Below, piece by piece: positions 11,783-23,379 of a stretch of 64,000 nt of DNA; within the stretch, counting starts at the first letter, position 1; every line of letters begins with the position of its first letter. The stretch comes from Puccinia triticina (Eukaryota; Basidiomycota; Pucciniomycetes; Pucciniales; Pucciniaceae): positions 4,836,001 to 4,900,000 of the forward strand of contig NC_070565.1 of the NCBI RefSeq assembly GCF_026914185.1, read 5' to 3'. A model generated the notes under the pieces. It did no database searches. It worked only from the letters and a program-made list of their open reading frames with translations, and was not told the DNA's origin. The translations under genes and the position numbers were made by a program.

Positions 11783-12415
11783 GAATCAAACTGAAGTATT
11801 TGCAACGTTAGAAGAAGAAAACAAAAAGAATTATGAGAAAGGAGGAAAATACCTGAAGGCAAACACTACACAGAAGAGCACAACAAAACAAATAGATGAC
11901 ACAGAGGAGGAAGAAAGAGCAGACTAAAATAGAACAATGTTAATAGGGTCAGATGATGGGAGAAAGAGAAAACACAACATACGACCAGGAGCGGACTTGG
12001 GCGGAGGAAGTGAGCTTGAGGCTTGAATTTGAAGATTGATTTGAAAGGTGTCTTCGGGAGGAACAGAGCAGTCAGAGAGTTTGAGAAGGATTCGAGACTG
12101 TTGATGTAATGAGTCGAGTGATGATTCGAGTGAGTTCCCCAGGGGAGAAGAAAAGAGGCGAGATTCTGCGAGTTTAAATATGTCAAGCAGTCGAGAAAAG
12201 CTGATGAGAAGTTTGCGGTTGAGAACGGTTCAGGTTTGACGGAAAGGGAGATGAGCGGAGTGAATCGGGTTGTCTGAGAGCGTGATGAGCGAGAATCGAG
12301 TTGTCCGAAATAGTGAAGATGAGCGACTAGAAGGAAAATAGAGAGAAAGCCGGAGAGAAATATGTTGTGTGACATGTAACATGACAGGTCCATTTGCAGG
12401 TGACAAGACCTCAAG
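11783..12415. other. Unexplained segment between the transposase and peptidase coding parts of the MULE
   Basis: About 630 bp of purine-rich DNA separates the two coding parts. It has no long convincing frame. A GTTAAG at 11777 could be a splice donor, and CAG/AAG sites near 12400 could be acceptors, but no phase-consistent join was found. It may be a long intron, or an intron enlarged by an insertion. Confidence 0.4.
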
Positions 12416-12419
12416 TTGA

Positions 12420-14579
12420 GGCAAGGGCTTGACTCTCAACAACACCACTGAGGCTCTCCTGGACGGTCCCAACAAGCGGGCCAAGCTTGGAAGGCCGTGA
12501 AATTCCCAAAACATCAACCGGGCGGCGCATACAACTTATGCGTCCTACGCCGCCTCGAATAACGCCCTCAGGCAAAACCAATGCTGGCTGGCTGCTTTGT
12601 TGGATTCCTTATATGCGGTATACACGCCCCTTTGGCTGCGATCCCCGGGCGGCAAAAAAAACGACCTTTTCCACATTCCTCTCTCCCACTTCGCCTCCAG
12701 ATTGACGAACGAGCTAGTTGGGAACAAATCATTGAAGACAATCCTTACTCGCGGGTCAAACCAGCTATTTGAAGCGGCTTGCAATCTACATCCCACCTCT
12801 TTCGTCGCCGGGGAGTACTCGTCAGCAGATTTCTTCATGGAAATCCTGCTGGACCCAAAGGCCAACTCCTCGGAAGCTTTGCAAACACTGTTTGCAATGG
12901 AAGAACATCGAGTCTTTTTGTGCCCCCGCAAGCAACACAGCAAGCCAATCAATCATCCCCGATCTGACTGCGTATTGGCCTTGCTAAAGATAACTCAAGC
13001 TATGTTTGACAGCAACGGCATCGGCTATGCTGATGTGGGGGCGCTCATCACACTTTGGGCATCGTCAGGGCTAGCGGGTACCTCTGGTCTTCAATGTCAG
13101 ACTTTCAACACCTCCAGGAGTAAGAAATCCCGACCCAGTAAGCCTCAGAATCCAGATGATATTGCCGGAAGCTGTTTGGAAGAATTGTCTACATTATCCT
13201 TCCCCAATGGGAAATCTCCTCCTCATCTCTACTTCAACATCGACTCGACTTCAATTCTCGATGAACAAAAGCAGGCAGAATTTGTGGCCCAGATGAGCTG
13301 GCCTTTCAAGTTGACGGTATCCGGGGAGGAATACACTTTAATCTCGTGTGGATACTGGGGTGCCCATCACTACTGGGGCAAGGTATTGCGGCAGATTCGA
13401 GGCGTCACTGATGTTTGGCTGCACAACGATTGAGAAAACGCCGGCTATGCTCAGATGGTCGACCCGGTGCCTGGAAGTATCAGTGGCGCACATCCAAACA
13501 CCAGCTGGCTAATCTACTCTTGACGATGGACTAACGATGAGGCCACCTTTGTCAAAGAAAGCAATGAGAGGATCCGGCGTGACAACCCAAAAATCTCATC
13601 GGGGTTCCCCTTTGAGCACTTGCAACATTTCTTGAATATCAGTTACAACGGCGACATGACGGGTGACGACATTGCGGGACCGGCTCCATCCGCCAACCCT
13701 GTGCCTAAGCCTGTGATAAGTAGAAGGAAGTCTACCAAGTTCATTGGTGACAATATATCGTCACCTTTGTGCTCTGAAGACTGGAGCGAAGATCTCTCAG
13801 ACCACAGTGGCGAAGATGAGGAATCTACCAGCAAGGAGTCATTGCATTCAGACTTCCAAGCGGTTTTGTCACCTCAACCAAGCCAACCTGTCACCGAACC
13901 AATCAAGATACGACTCCGATTGAACAACAGTCAACCAAATTGATCTATTCCGACTCCCCCTCCTGAGCCGACTCCAGCAGCAAGAGCTACCTCCAAGGCC
14001 CCTACCAGACGGAGCCAGCCTTCAAGAGCTCCTTGCCCCTCCTCTTCCACCACAGTGTTGCCACCTCCGCTTCGGCAAGACTCGCTACTGGACCCTGCCG
14101 CAGCATCTGCTCCATTGGCCTTGGGTCCCAATGTCCCCTCTTCAGAGTTGGCCCCCAAGAAGCCTGCCAAAAAACGTGGTCGCCCTTGGAAGCCAATCAT
14201 ATCCGACAGCAAATTTCAGCTGGCCCCGTTGAGCAGTGCGGACTGGGAGCGCATCGCGGCCCGCTTGGCGGCCAACTGGAAAGCTCACTTCACCGCCGAG
14301 AATGTGAAGTTTCAAGCCCAGAACCCAGGGAATCCAAGGAAGTCCCTCCTCATTGACCTTGGAAACCTGGCCTCGAGTTGGAGCGATCGACCTACGGCCA
14401 CATCTCACAAAGACACCCCAAGCCAGAACTCCGCTCCCTCGGACGAAGTGGTTGCTTCTCAGAAGGCCGCGGGCACTCACAAGGCCATGGCTGCTTGGAG
14501 GGCAGCTGCCGCCAGGGAAAAAATCAGCGCTGTCAAGTCAAAGGTACCGACGCGCAGATCTTCATGTCGAGTTTCATGA
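12420..14579 (+). pseudogene. Ubiquitin-specific-peptidase-like protein of the MULE, four in-frame TGA stops
   Basis: One frame is open from about 12420 to 14579 except for TGA at 12498, 13431, 13521 and 13941. It contains a Cys box (ALRQNQCWLAALLDSL, Cys codon 12582), a middle part like the QQDAHEF region of such enzymes (YSSADFFMEILLDPK, MEEHRVFLCP), and a His box (YWGAHHYWGKVLRQIRG, His codons 13364 and 13367) followed by VWLHND and GYAQMVD. This order matches the papain-like fold of ubiquitin-specific peptidases (family C19). After that comes an acidic and Pro/Ser-rich linker, an AT-hook-like KKRGRPWKP and an Ala-rich basic end. The cleavage target is unknown. It may have been the C-terminal part of the same polypeptide as the transposase, or a second gene. 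Family assignment rests on motifs only. Confidence 0.65.
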
Positions 14580-14734
14580 TCTCTTTGCTGTTCCCCCCTT
14601 CCCCTGTCCTTGATCTTATCTGCTTGTGGTTCCCCATTCCCCTCACCCTTGGCTTATTTTCTCTCCTCTCTCCTTCCCTGATTTCGACCTCTTAATGTAT
14701 CATGTGTTGCCTTGTTTTTTTTCCGGCCTTTGGG

Positions 14735-15108
14735 GCCTTTTTTTCAAGGCATTGCAATTTTACATATAATAGGCGGAATGTGTACTTTTACAATACCTCT
14801 TTTGCAATTTTATTCAAATTGCAAAAAAGAAGCTGCAATTTGATTTTTTGGGGCTTGGATATGTACTTTTACCATGGCCATTTTTACAATGGCCAGTGGT
14901 GGTAAGAATTAATTTGTAATTGTGTACAATAAATACCTCTGTGGCCTATTTTGCAATTCCATTTTTGCAAGGGGTTTTTTTGAGGCCCCTGATTTCCAGG
15001 GTTAAATTGCAAATTTAATTTATTTTTGGCTGGTATGCAATTTTACAATTTCATGGTTTTACAATGTACACACATTGTAAAAAGGAAATTGTAAAAATCA
15101 ACAGCCCC
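14735..15108. repeat. Right sub-terminal repeats and inverted terminus of the MULE
   Basis: The stretch is full of short words such as TTGCAATTTTAC and ACAATGTGTGTACATTGT. The left counterpart is 7703-7935. The outermost 50 bases of the two sides are inverted copies of each other. They are likely transposase-binding sites. Confidence 0.75.
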
Positions 15109-15369
15109 ATATAGAATTAGATTGAATAAATAAGAATGAGATTGATTAAATGATTTCCATGAGCTGTTGGCATGTCTTTCAGCCATAAATATGGCTTGAC
15201 CCGATTCCTGACCCGCGACCCAACCCGCCCCAACCCAGACCCGACTTCATCACAAGCAGGGTTGGGTTTGGGCAGTGCTAACCTGAATCCAACCCGCAAT
15301 TATATTTGGGTTGGGTTTGGGCACTGTTTTCTGACCCGAACCCGACCCGGTTTCATCCCTACATACATC

Positions 15370-15930
15370 TGAACATAGGTGGCAGATTCTCTTGAGTTTT
15401 GTTCATAGCCATTTAAGAAGTAAGAGTATTAGGCAGATCCTCACATAGGAGAACTCAAAAATATAACTTTGAAGTCTGTGCAATGCCTCAACAAAAAGTT
15501 CCATTTTCTTCAGATGCAAAATTTGGAACAGCTGGTTTTAAGACCATAGTATGTGGTTACAGACATGTACTATGGACTTATAGAATATTTATTATGTATT
15601 TAGAGACTAGATAATCTATTTACATAAATACTACAGGTGTAGGTTTTTATATAAATAAAATATGTACCTCCTTAGTTATTGATGATTGCCATATCCATCA
15701 GTACACTCTTTGGAATGTGGCAATGTGAAAAATATTTCTTCATGGCTCTCTTGGCAGCGGTTCCAGTGAAATTTCAATGACTTTGGACTATTATCATGCA
15801 TGTTACCAGGTCTGGTTGGTGAAATGTGACATTTGCATCAAAAAATGGGCCAAAAAAAGCCCAGCATCAGCCCACTTTCAAAAGAATTTTTGGAAAGAAA
15901 ATCTTCAAAATTTGGAACCCCCATGTAGGG
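15370..15930. other. Interior of the outer inverted-repeat element; no gene seen
   Basis: AT-rich DNA without a convincing coding frame. Together with 4480-4881 it is what remains of the interior of the element at 3404-17694 outside the hAT insertion. Confidence 0.45.
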
Positions 15931-16199
15931 GTAGTTGAGAAGTTGTGGGGGGCACTGTAAACCACAGCCCATCTCAACATCCTGCAAAAGGGGGGTGGGA
16001 CTGTTTGGTGAACAATTTGCTCCTGCCCAGCAAGCAATGTTCTTGCCCAGTTGAGACAATCAATACGCCAATTGGTTTCTGAGGTTAGGGTTCTACTAAC
16101 GTTTTGGGAACACTCCCATGAAAGGGTTGAGGAATGTTCCCCAACCAGCCACTTGCATTTTGGCCAGTGGAAGGATGTTGGCTGACTGCTCTTGGAACA

Positions 16200-16334
16200 T
16201 TGAGAGCTTCAGCCAGCAACAACACACAATGCTCCAAAAAGCACAGGCCCACCATTGGTCTTGAACCGCAGACCTGTTCCTTCAGCTGCCTCATGCAAGC
16301 CAAAGAGAGGGAGTGATGACTACTGCACCACCAT
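16200..16334 (-). mobile_element. tRNA-derived SINE-like segment
   Basis: On the minus strand it has an A-box-like GGTGGTGCAGTAGTCA and, about 55 bases later, a perfect B box GGTTCAAGACC, followed by a T run. These are the two internal RNA polymerase III promoter blocks. A tRNA cloverleaf is not complete, so a SINE is more likely than a tRNA gene. Confidence 0.5.
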
Positions 16335-16738
16335 TTGTTGAAATTAGGACTCAACACAAGTATATATATCTCACTGATCTACATCAAGTCACTCCAATGG
16401 GTGCATCTGTTTTTTTTTGCAAAGGCATTTTTGAAAAAAAAACTTCCTCCCAATTTTGCTTTGAGGCATTGGAGGCTCACAATTCACATCCAGAATGTTT
16501 TTGGATGTGTGTAAAGTTATCCACTGGGAACGTTGGTATGACATCACAGCCAACGTTCCCCTGATAATCTTTTTGAATGTCCTCCGGATGGTTTTGTAAA
16601 TTGTCCGGAGGACACTGACCATCTGGTGTGTTGTTGGGCAAACAGGCATCTTGAGGCCCAACCTTGCCTCATCAATTCCAGTTGAACATTCTGTGAACGG
16701 TTTGAAAACCATTCATAGATTGTTCATGGGACATTTGT

Positions 16739-16915
16739 CCTATTGGAGGACTTCCCGTCACTTTTGAACAGATCTGGAATTTCAGATTTTGCAGGGGAAT
16801 CTGGAATCTGGAACTCTGGATCACTTCGGGGATCTTCAGGAACCCAGATTTCCCTGCAAAATTTGATATCTGGTGGCTCAGATCTGACTTTCCAGATTGA
16901 CAGAAAGTCCTCCAT
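16739..16915. repeat. Fold-back sequence with arms of about 75 bases
   Basis: GAGGACTT at the left pairs with AAGTCCTC at the right, and the arms continue through AGATCTGGAA, CAGATTTTGCAGGG and GGAATCTGG, with a short loop near GGATCACTTCGGGGATC. The RNA or single strand would form a long hairpin. It may be a miniature element without a clear target duplication. Confidence 0.6.
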
Positions 16916-18165
16916 TTGCCATTGTTCTGGGACCGTTGGGCAAGGGTATGTCCTTGGAATGATTGGCCCAACGTTGCAAGAAAATGTGCGTTGAGAGGGG
17001 GTTGTCTCAACAGCCTTGGGACTTTGCGCCCCTTAAACGTCCCCCGGGTTCTGTGAACAACGGACTTGGGCTGTTGTTCTTGGAGCAGTGAGATTTCTCC
17101 CCGGCCTTAACACAAGTCCCAGCCTCCGTGCGGGCGTGCAGCATTTGGCTGGTCGCGAAGCGACCCCGACCGGAGGGAGGGCCTTGCATACTAAAACACT
17201 TTTTTTGCGTGAGCCAATTCCAAGGTTTGGCTGGGAGCAGCCTTGTTTGCATCACCACACTCTCAACACTCACATCATCTTTCTAGTTTTTGATACATCA
17301 TAGTTCTACATGTTCTGGATTTTTCAGTATTTTTTCTAGTGCAAAATCTTGATTGTTTCTACTGGAAATAAATTATTGAAGTTCATGATTACAAACTTGG
17401 ATTTGGCTTGCACATCATATGACAAGGACCATGCGCAGTCATACTACTTCTTGTTGTCAAGTTTCAAATGTGAAGGGGTGAGAGTACAGCAATAAAAAAA
17501 TACTGAAAAATCAAGAAGATGGTAAGCTGTCAGATAAACAAAAAAAGAAAAAATTCTCATGAGTGGCAGAGAAACCAGGAGAGAAAGATTGGCCTCTATA
17601 TCACGCTTGGCTCACGCGAGCTTAGTTCATAAGCCTCTCTGGTGAGACTGGGCTGCCGCCCAGATCTGACCCGCTCACCACGAGTGGCTTAGTTAAGCTC
17701 GGGATTCTCTATCATACACACCAGATGTCCGTGACTCCTGATCACCAACCCAAGAGGAGAAACATAGGTGATGCATATGCTGGTTTAGATCAATAAGGTC
17801 AAAACCAACAGTAAGATGAATATGAATTTGAAAATCAACACTGCCAAAATGAAAGGAAAACCAAATTAACAACGCAAAATTGAGATCTATCTTCTCTACA
17901 AATTCCGGAAAAGCAATAACACCTTCTTTTTGGTAGCAATCTTTTTTCCTTCTTTTGAGAGATGTGGCAGTATCATTAAGTTCATGGAATGAAATCAACC
18001 AAACCTTTCCTCTGATTCTCAACGTTCAACAACAACTTGCATAATCTTTATTTACATTGACCAACAAGAGCACAGAAAAGGATGTTCTACGAGAGATAGA
18101 GTCTAAAGCGAGAGGTGCAAATATAGATAGAGAAGACAGAGATAGAGAGACAATAGGGAAATGAT

Positions 18166-21100
18166 TCAATGGGTGGGGACAGCAGCAGTGGCTTTTTTGC
18201 TAAAGTAATCGAATGAGAGAAAGCGCATAAAGGAATCAGCACCAAGTTGATGGATCTCCCTTTGGACAGGCTGTGACTTGACATACCTTTGCAGTAAAGT
18301 GATTTTATCACCCAGAGACAAGGCGATGCCTTGTGTTTTACTTCGGATTCTAACATGCCCTTGAAGGACTCCATCAGCCTTCTCGATACTCAAATTGGCC
18401 AATGCGTCTTCACCTGATTGGACCACAGCAAAAAGCAAAAATGAATGAATTGATAGGTCAGGGTCAAGATCGCTACTTGATTGACTGAAAAAAAAACAAT
18501 CATGTCCCCCGAGGATGATAATCACTTACCAAACAAGCTTCGGGCATACATGTTGGCAGATAAGAAGCCACAATCTCCCGATAGAGCTGCATCCGGTGTC
18601 AAACAAGACATATTTGTGGCAGCCATAATATGATCCAAATCTGATTCAAAAAAAGGGTAAACATCAGGTCACCTTATCGATCTCTTGAACAGATCGTACT
18701 TGGAGAAAGAAACGAAGAAAGGCGGGGGGGTCCAAAGTCAAAAGGCAAGTTGCACTTACATGTTCTTAAATCATCAATTGAAGTATTGACGTTCACTTTG
18801 TTCTCCCATTCGAACTCAGTCCACATAGACCTGAATTGGTTCTCATTGCAGAAGGCAGGCTTGATGTAATCCAGGATGTCGATATGAATATCGTTTAGGA
18901 CCACGCAATGACCGTCCGAAGTGGCGGGTCCATCGTAAAAAATGTTTCCGAAGATCACACCAGTCTCAGTCGAGGATACCTTGATCGTAGCTTTGATGCT
19001 TTGGAAACTCATCGGCCCTAATGTGTGTGGGATAGGCCGTTCGACTAGTTTCAGATCCCCCAGCGTGGCAAACTCGACCGTCAAGTTTTGTAAGGTTTCT
19101 GGAGTTTGATTCACGATCAGAACATCCAACATTATGTCGAATTGGTTGACGTTGACGTAGGCCTCAGCATAAACAGGATCGGAAAACCCAGTCAATTGAA
19201 CAATTCTGCTCAATTTGGATAGAAAGTCATTCGCAGTATCGAGATTTCCGGTAGCTTGGGTCAAGTCGGCTTCATAGTCATCAACATAGCCGTCGCCTTT
19301 CTTAGCAAATAGGCGAAAGGTGATTAAATCATCGGGCTGAACCGCGACACTTTTCTTATCCTTGCCACGTTTCTCTGCCGCTTTCTTTTCCACATGAGCG
19401 ATCATCTGAGTGTAAGCAGCTTGAGTGTCGTGAAGGAAGATGTCTTCGATCGTCTTTGATTGGGATACTTCTGCGAGAGCTTGAAGACAAGTCGTGATGC
19501 GTTCGACGGAGTCTTCGTCGATCGGTACAGAAACAAACTGAGATTGACCGACACGAATCACAGAGGTCATCATCAACATAGCTTCGGCTCTTAGTTCGTT
19601 AATCAGACTACTGTTTTGAGAGAGTCCCACGAAGCGGAGGACTAGTTTCGTGAGCGCCGATGCCAGGACTGAACCAGTGTAGAAATCTCCACCGAGAATC
19701 AGGGCACGCAGAGGAGGCTTGGATTGGGCTTTGACCTTGCTAAGACTAGCAGAGGCAGTAACGGAGAAGCTGGTCTCTGTTGCGTAGGTACCATCTGCGA
19801 GAACCTTTGTCGTAGTGGTCTGGACTGGTTTCGAATTCCCGCTGTCATCACCCTGGGCTTCTGCTTCTGCTTCTGCTTCGGCGGCATCCAGCAGACGTTG
19901 CTCCGAGGCGAGAATTGGAACTTCGCCGATGACCGTACGGATCTGTTGCATAGTTTCGAGCATGTCTAATCCCCAAATATACCTCGGACTAAGCAACCAC
20001 AGGATACGGGTATTTGGTATGAAAATCTCACAAACCTTCTTCGGTCGTGCAATATTCACCCACGATCCAAAGGGCACCCCTGAACACTTTTCCGCTTTTA
20101 ATATCTCCAAAGGTTTGCAGGAGTTTTTTGATAATGGAAGATCGAAGGTCCGGAAATTTCTCAACAACCTCTCGGACAAATGCAATCACGTCCACGGCAG
20201 CAGAATTGTTAGAGTCTCCCAAAAATTCCATCAATACATGGACAACATTCGAGGCAACTTCCGAAAATTTAATGGCGCATGTGTGTATCGATTGAATTAA
20301 CAACTGTCGATACTCGGCGTTCTGGACAAGTCAGATGGTATGATAAGTTTGTTGAAATCACACTTTCCTTGACAAAATTATAATGAGAGTACCTTTTCAA
20401 ATGTTTCACTCAATGTTTTGATTAATTCCTTCTTGAAAAAAAGGACAACGTCCTCCACGTTGCGGCTGCTGACCATATCTAAGGCCAAATTGGTTGCTTT
20501 CCTGCGCAAGTCCATGTCAGGCCTGATGAAGGGATACTCGTCAGTGTCGCCATCAATGGATCAAGATGGGTTGTGGACGCACGAAGAAAGAACGCGGAGA
20601 AGATCCATGACCATATCATCCAAGACATGTTCATGCTTGCTGCGAAGAGCTTCTACCCGATCAAGAACAATCATCTTGACATTGTTGTCGCTTTCTTTGA
20701 CGATCAAATCTATAAAGCAGGCTGCAGCTGCCTTGACAGCGGCTGGATTTTGAGTAAGTGTTGTCAGAGTCATCGCTGCCTCGTACTTGACAGAATGCGA
20801 GGAGGATTCTAGCAAATCAGAAATGATTCGGATGTATCGGACCTGCATGGAACCCGCGTAGGAAAGTAAGCTTGAGAGAAAACGTGAGAGATCATGTGAT
20901 ATACACATACCTTCATTCCACCGACAATCACTTTTAATTCTTCCTTACCGCCCTCCCCTTTGCCTTCACGATCTTTTCGGATGAGTTCGATGACAGCTTG
21001 TTGCATCAATCCATCCATTGAGGATATTTGTTCGTAGACTTGGACCAAGTATTCGATGGCCCGGACTGGACTAGTATTGACGAGCATGATGAAGGCATTG

Positions 21101-21848
21101 CGTTTACAGGTTAAATCTGATTCGGCAGTGAGAAAGGTTTGGACCAGCTCCGGAGCATCAGGGATCAAATAATCAAAAGCCTGGTAGATCGAGTAAACCG
21201 CGAAGACGGCGTTCTTTCTAACAAAAGAGTGGCGGTGTTCCTGGGATGTGGTAATGATTTGATAAAAACCAAGTCAGTATGAAGAGAAATAAAAAAAGCC
21301 GCAGGAGTAGGTAAGAAGCCCGGAGGTGAACAATTGCTCACCAGACAAGTCCGGATCGTTGGGACTAGCGGTTCTAACAGTTCTGGTTCGCGTAGTTTTT
21401 GGACGAAACGAAGGGTGGCCCCACGAATGTATTCGTTAGGATGCTGAAGATCATTCCGAATTGCGTTACTAGAGCGATCAATCACACGTCATCAATAAGA
21501 ATCGACAGGATCATTGCAGCGAGACTTGCAGACGATGACCAACCAGACCAAGATCATTTCTTGCTTCAGTTTTCCTGATTCGTCGTATTTTGGACATACT
21601 TCCCAGTAGAAGTGGAGCATTTTTTTGATTTGTTTGTTGCGGGTTGGTAAGACGAATTGAATGATCGGCATCAATAGAGTCGGTTGAGAGTTTCCGTTCA
21701 AAGTGGAGACGATGATGCGTCTGAGGGTCTCAAGTTTGACCTCATCGGTACCCTTCTCGAGAGCTGCTCTGAGGTCTTGAGCGCCATACTGGTCCTGAGC
21801 ATTATCGTGCACCAACGTGTAGCAGATCTGAGATGCACTACTACTCAT
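18166..21848 (-). CDS. SEC26: Coatomer subunit beta (beta-COP)
   Basis: Ten exons join in phase: 21848-21544, 21468-21342, 21240-20911, 20842-20583, 20522-20393, 20321-20036, 19965-18760, 18640-18530, 18413-18287 and 18199-18166. They give 971 residues, the usual length for beta-COP. Introns are 60-119 bp. The N-terminal HEAT/adaptin part is clear ([45 protein letters not shown]). The C-terminal part carries [13 protein letters not shown], an Ala/Glu-rich linker, [46 protein letters not shown] and the ending [13 protein letters not shown]. Beta-COP is a core subunit of the COPI coat that moves vesicles from Golgi to ER. The start [12 protein letters not shown] fits the family; a CAG just upstream (about 21854) suggests an intron in the 5' leader. 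It lies between the transposon nest and the PEBP-like gene. The stop is TGA, so TGA is a normal stop in this genome. Confidence 0.97.
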
Positions 21849-22983
21849 ATTGCAACCTGGAAAAAGATCGACATCTTTAGCATCTGCAATATATGAGTTC
21901 GAAATCGAAAAATACCGGTTCCTACTCACTTGTGTCAGCTAAAGCTCAATATACGATCGATCGATAGTTCTCTAGACTGCTGTGACCGTCGATCGCTCTG
22001 GCCGAGATCCGCGGTGGAAGGAGAGCTTGATGAAAGACGGATGGCTGTTGTTCGGCGGGCTTTTCCTGAGCGGTGGAAGATATCTCTATCTGGATGGGCG
22101 AGTCTGTAAGGTGGGGAGTGGAGTGATGGCAGCCGGTGGTCAAGACTCAAGAGGTGGTGGGATGGTGGACTGGTGGTGGTCGTTCGCAGGGTGTGACATG
22201 CCAGCGGCCAGAGACCGAGAGACAGGACCGTCGTCATCACCTCACGGGCCGACGTAAACCAGACCAACGAGGCGACCACCCTACCATCTCAAACACCCTC
22301 AGCCGACACCCATCGGTCCAGGCAAGTCGTTCGTCGTCCACCACGTGGCAAACAGTTACAGCAATAGCTAAAAAGCTTGCGGTGGACGGGCGTACGCCGG
22401 AAAGGTTAGAAAGCTCTGGTTCGGATACAAATGAAACTTGTAATTAATCTAACTCTTGGCAAATTTTGGAACTTCACTAGCCCTAGTAGGGTGCACATAG
22501 TGCTTATTTTTGAGCGTGGCACGACTGAAATTACTTCGTTCAAAGGCTTATAAGTATGTGTAGAAACGTATTTTGAACTATTTTGGATAATTACTTTACT
22601 TTAACTTCTCACCTTACTTAAAGTAACTTCATGACCATTATACTTAGGTGAAAGAACTTTTATTCATACATAAAAACGTGTGATTGGGCCATTGCGTTTG
22701 ATAGAAACCCGAAAAGGATGACCAGAGTTGCACACGTGTATGACGTCTTTAACCAGTCCATATCTTTAGTGCAGTCGGTCAGCGTCCGGCCAATCCAAAA
22801 TCCCGATTTGTGTATTCCCAACCTTCCAATCTCTTCCAATTCCATTCAGAAAATAAGTGCGTGACTGAATTCAGTTATCAAAGGAACGTCACCTTATCAA
22901 GACTTATCCATGGACAACCAGAAATATTTCCCATCAGACTTCGAGTTTTAAAATACCTCGTCCAATGTGGTATCTTAATTTAC
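21849..22983. other. Upstream region of SEC26; no gene seen
   Basis: It contains the 5' leader and promoter of the minus-strand SEC26 gene. The T/C-rich tract and splice-acceptor-like site directly upstream of the start suggest a leader intron. Beyond 22450 the DNA becomes AT-rich without a supported frame. Confidence 0.4.
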
Positions 22984-23379
22984 AAGTGTTTGGTTTGAGA
23001 GGACAATGGTATAATTGGAATTAGAGGAGACGTGCTGAGATACAAGATACATATAGCTCTGGAGGACTCTCTGCTACCTTGGGTTTGATGCCTACGGATA
23101 GACGTATTAGTTGAACGTTTCCAGGGTGGTTTTCAACTGTCGTGACCAGGTTTCTTGAATGACCTCATTGTGTGGTTCCTTAAGTGTTTGGTTTGAGAGG
23201 ACAATGGTATAATTGGAAGTAGAGAAGACGTGCTGAGATACAAGATACATATAGCTCTGGAGGACTCTCTGCTACCTTGGGTTTGATGCCTACGGATAGA
23301 CGTATTAGTTGAACGTTTCCAGGGTGGTTTTCAACTGTTGTGACCAGGTTTCTTGAATGACCTCATTATGTGGTTCCTT
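22984..23379. repeat. Tandem duplication, two copies of 198 bp
   Basis: The unit starts AAGTGTTTGGTTTGAGAGG and ends TGTGGTTCCTT (TATGTGGTTCCTT in copy two). The second copy begins at 23182. The copies differ by only a few bases, so the duplication is young. It lies between SEC26 and the PEBP-like gene and codes for nothing obvious. Confidence 0.9.

Larger units (their letters stand above)
7703..15108. mobile_element. Mutator-like element (7.4 kb) with transposase and peptidase-like genes, 9-bp target duplication
   Basis: It starts GGGGTGGATGATTTTTGCAA and ends with the inverse of GGGGCTGTTGATTTTTACAA. ATATAGAAT is duplicated exactly at 7694-7702 and 15109-15117. Both sub-terminal regions (about 7703-7935 and 14735-15108) carry many copies of TGCAATTTTAC-like words. 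It lies just behind the transposase of the hAT element, so it jumped in after the hAT. Without the solo LTR it would be about 6.3 kb. Coding parts are at 8332-11782 and 12420-14579. Confidence 0.9.
4890..15361. mobile_element. hAT DNA transposon, with a MULE nested in it
   Basis: The left end is TAGGGATGAAAGTGGGTCGG and the right end is the inverse of TAGGGATGAAACCGGGTCGG. The 8-bp direct repeat CATACATC flanks it at 4882-4889 and 15362-15369. Both the 8-bp duplication and the TAGGGATGAAA end are typical of Ac-like hAT elements. Without the inserted MULE and its extra 9-bp duplication the element is about 3.06 kb, a normal size, and it contains one transposase gene (5263-7617). The sub-terminal DNA is rich in GGGTCGGGT and ACCCGACCC repeats, likely transposase-binding sites. 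Confidence 0.92.
15963..17030. repeat. Insert in the right arm made of small fold-back and SINE-like pieces
   Basis: The left arm of the outer element passes straight from the GGGACGTT word to the CAGTGCCCCCCAC block, while the right arm has about 1.07 kb in between. This insert holds several short inverted repeats (GGGAACGTTGG with CCAACGTTCCC, GTCCTCCGG with CCGGAGGAC), a tRNA-related segment and a long fold-back. No coding frame is convincing. Confidence 0.6.
3404..17694. mobile_element. Large inverted-repeat element (14.3 kb) that has received nested insertions
   Basis: The left arm (3404-3871, resuming at 4259 to about 4475) matches the reverse complement of the right arm (about 17030-17694, with a further matching block at 15930-15962). 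The arms start with AGCTKAACTAAGCC followed by the palindrome CACTCGTGGTGAGC, and share about 650 bp. Removing the inserted hAT leaves about 3.8 kb with no transposase of its own. The arms look like those of Mutator-type elements such as the one at 2475. A flanking duplication is not clear: only AAGCT is shared, and it may be part of the end itself. The two arms could instead be two separate elements in inverted orientation. Confidence 0.65.

Noticed and set aside
5770..13943. TGA used as a sense codon (recoding) in the mobile elements
   Set aside because: Host genes here (SEC26, the PEBP-like gene, ASK1) end at TGA, and no stem-loop for recoding is evident. Mutation from CGA is simpler.
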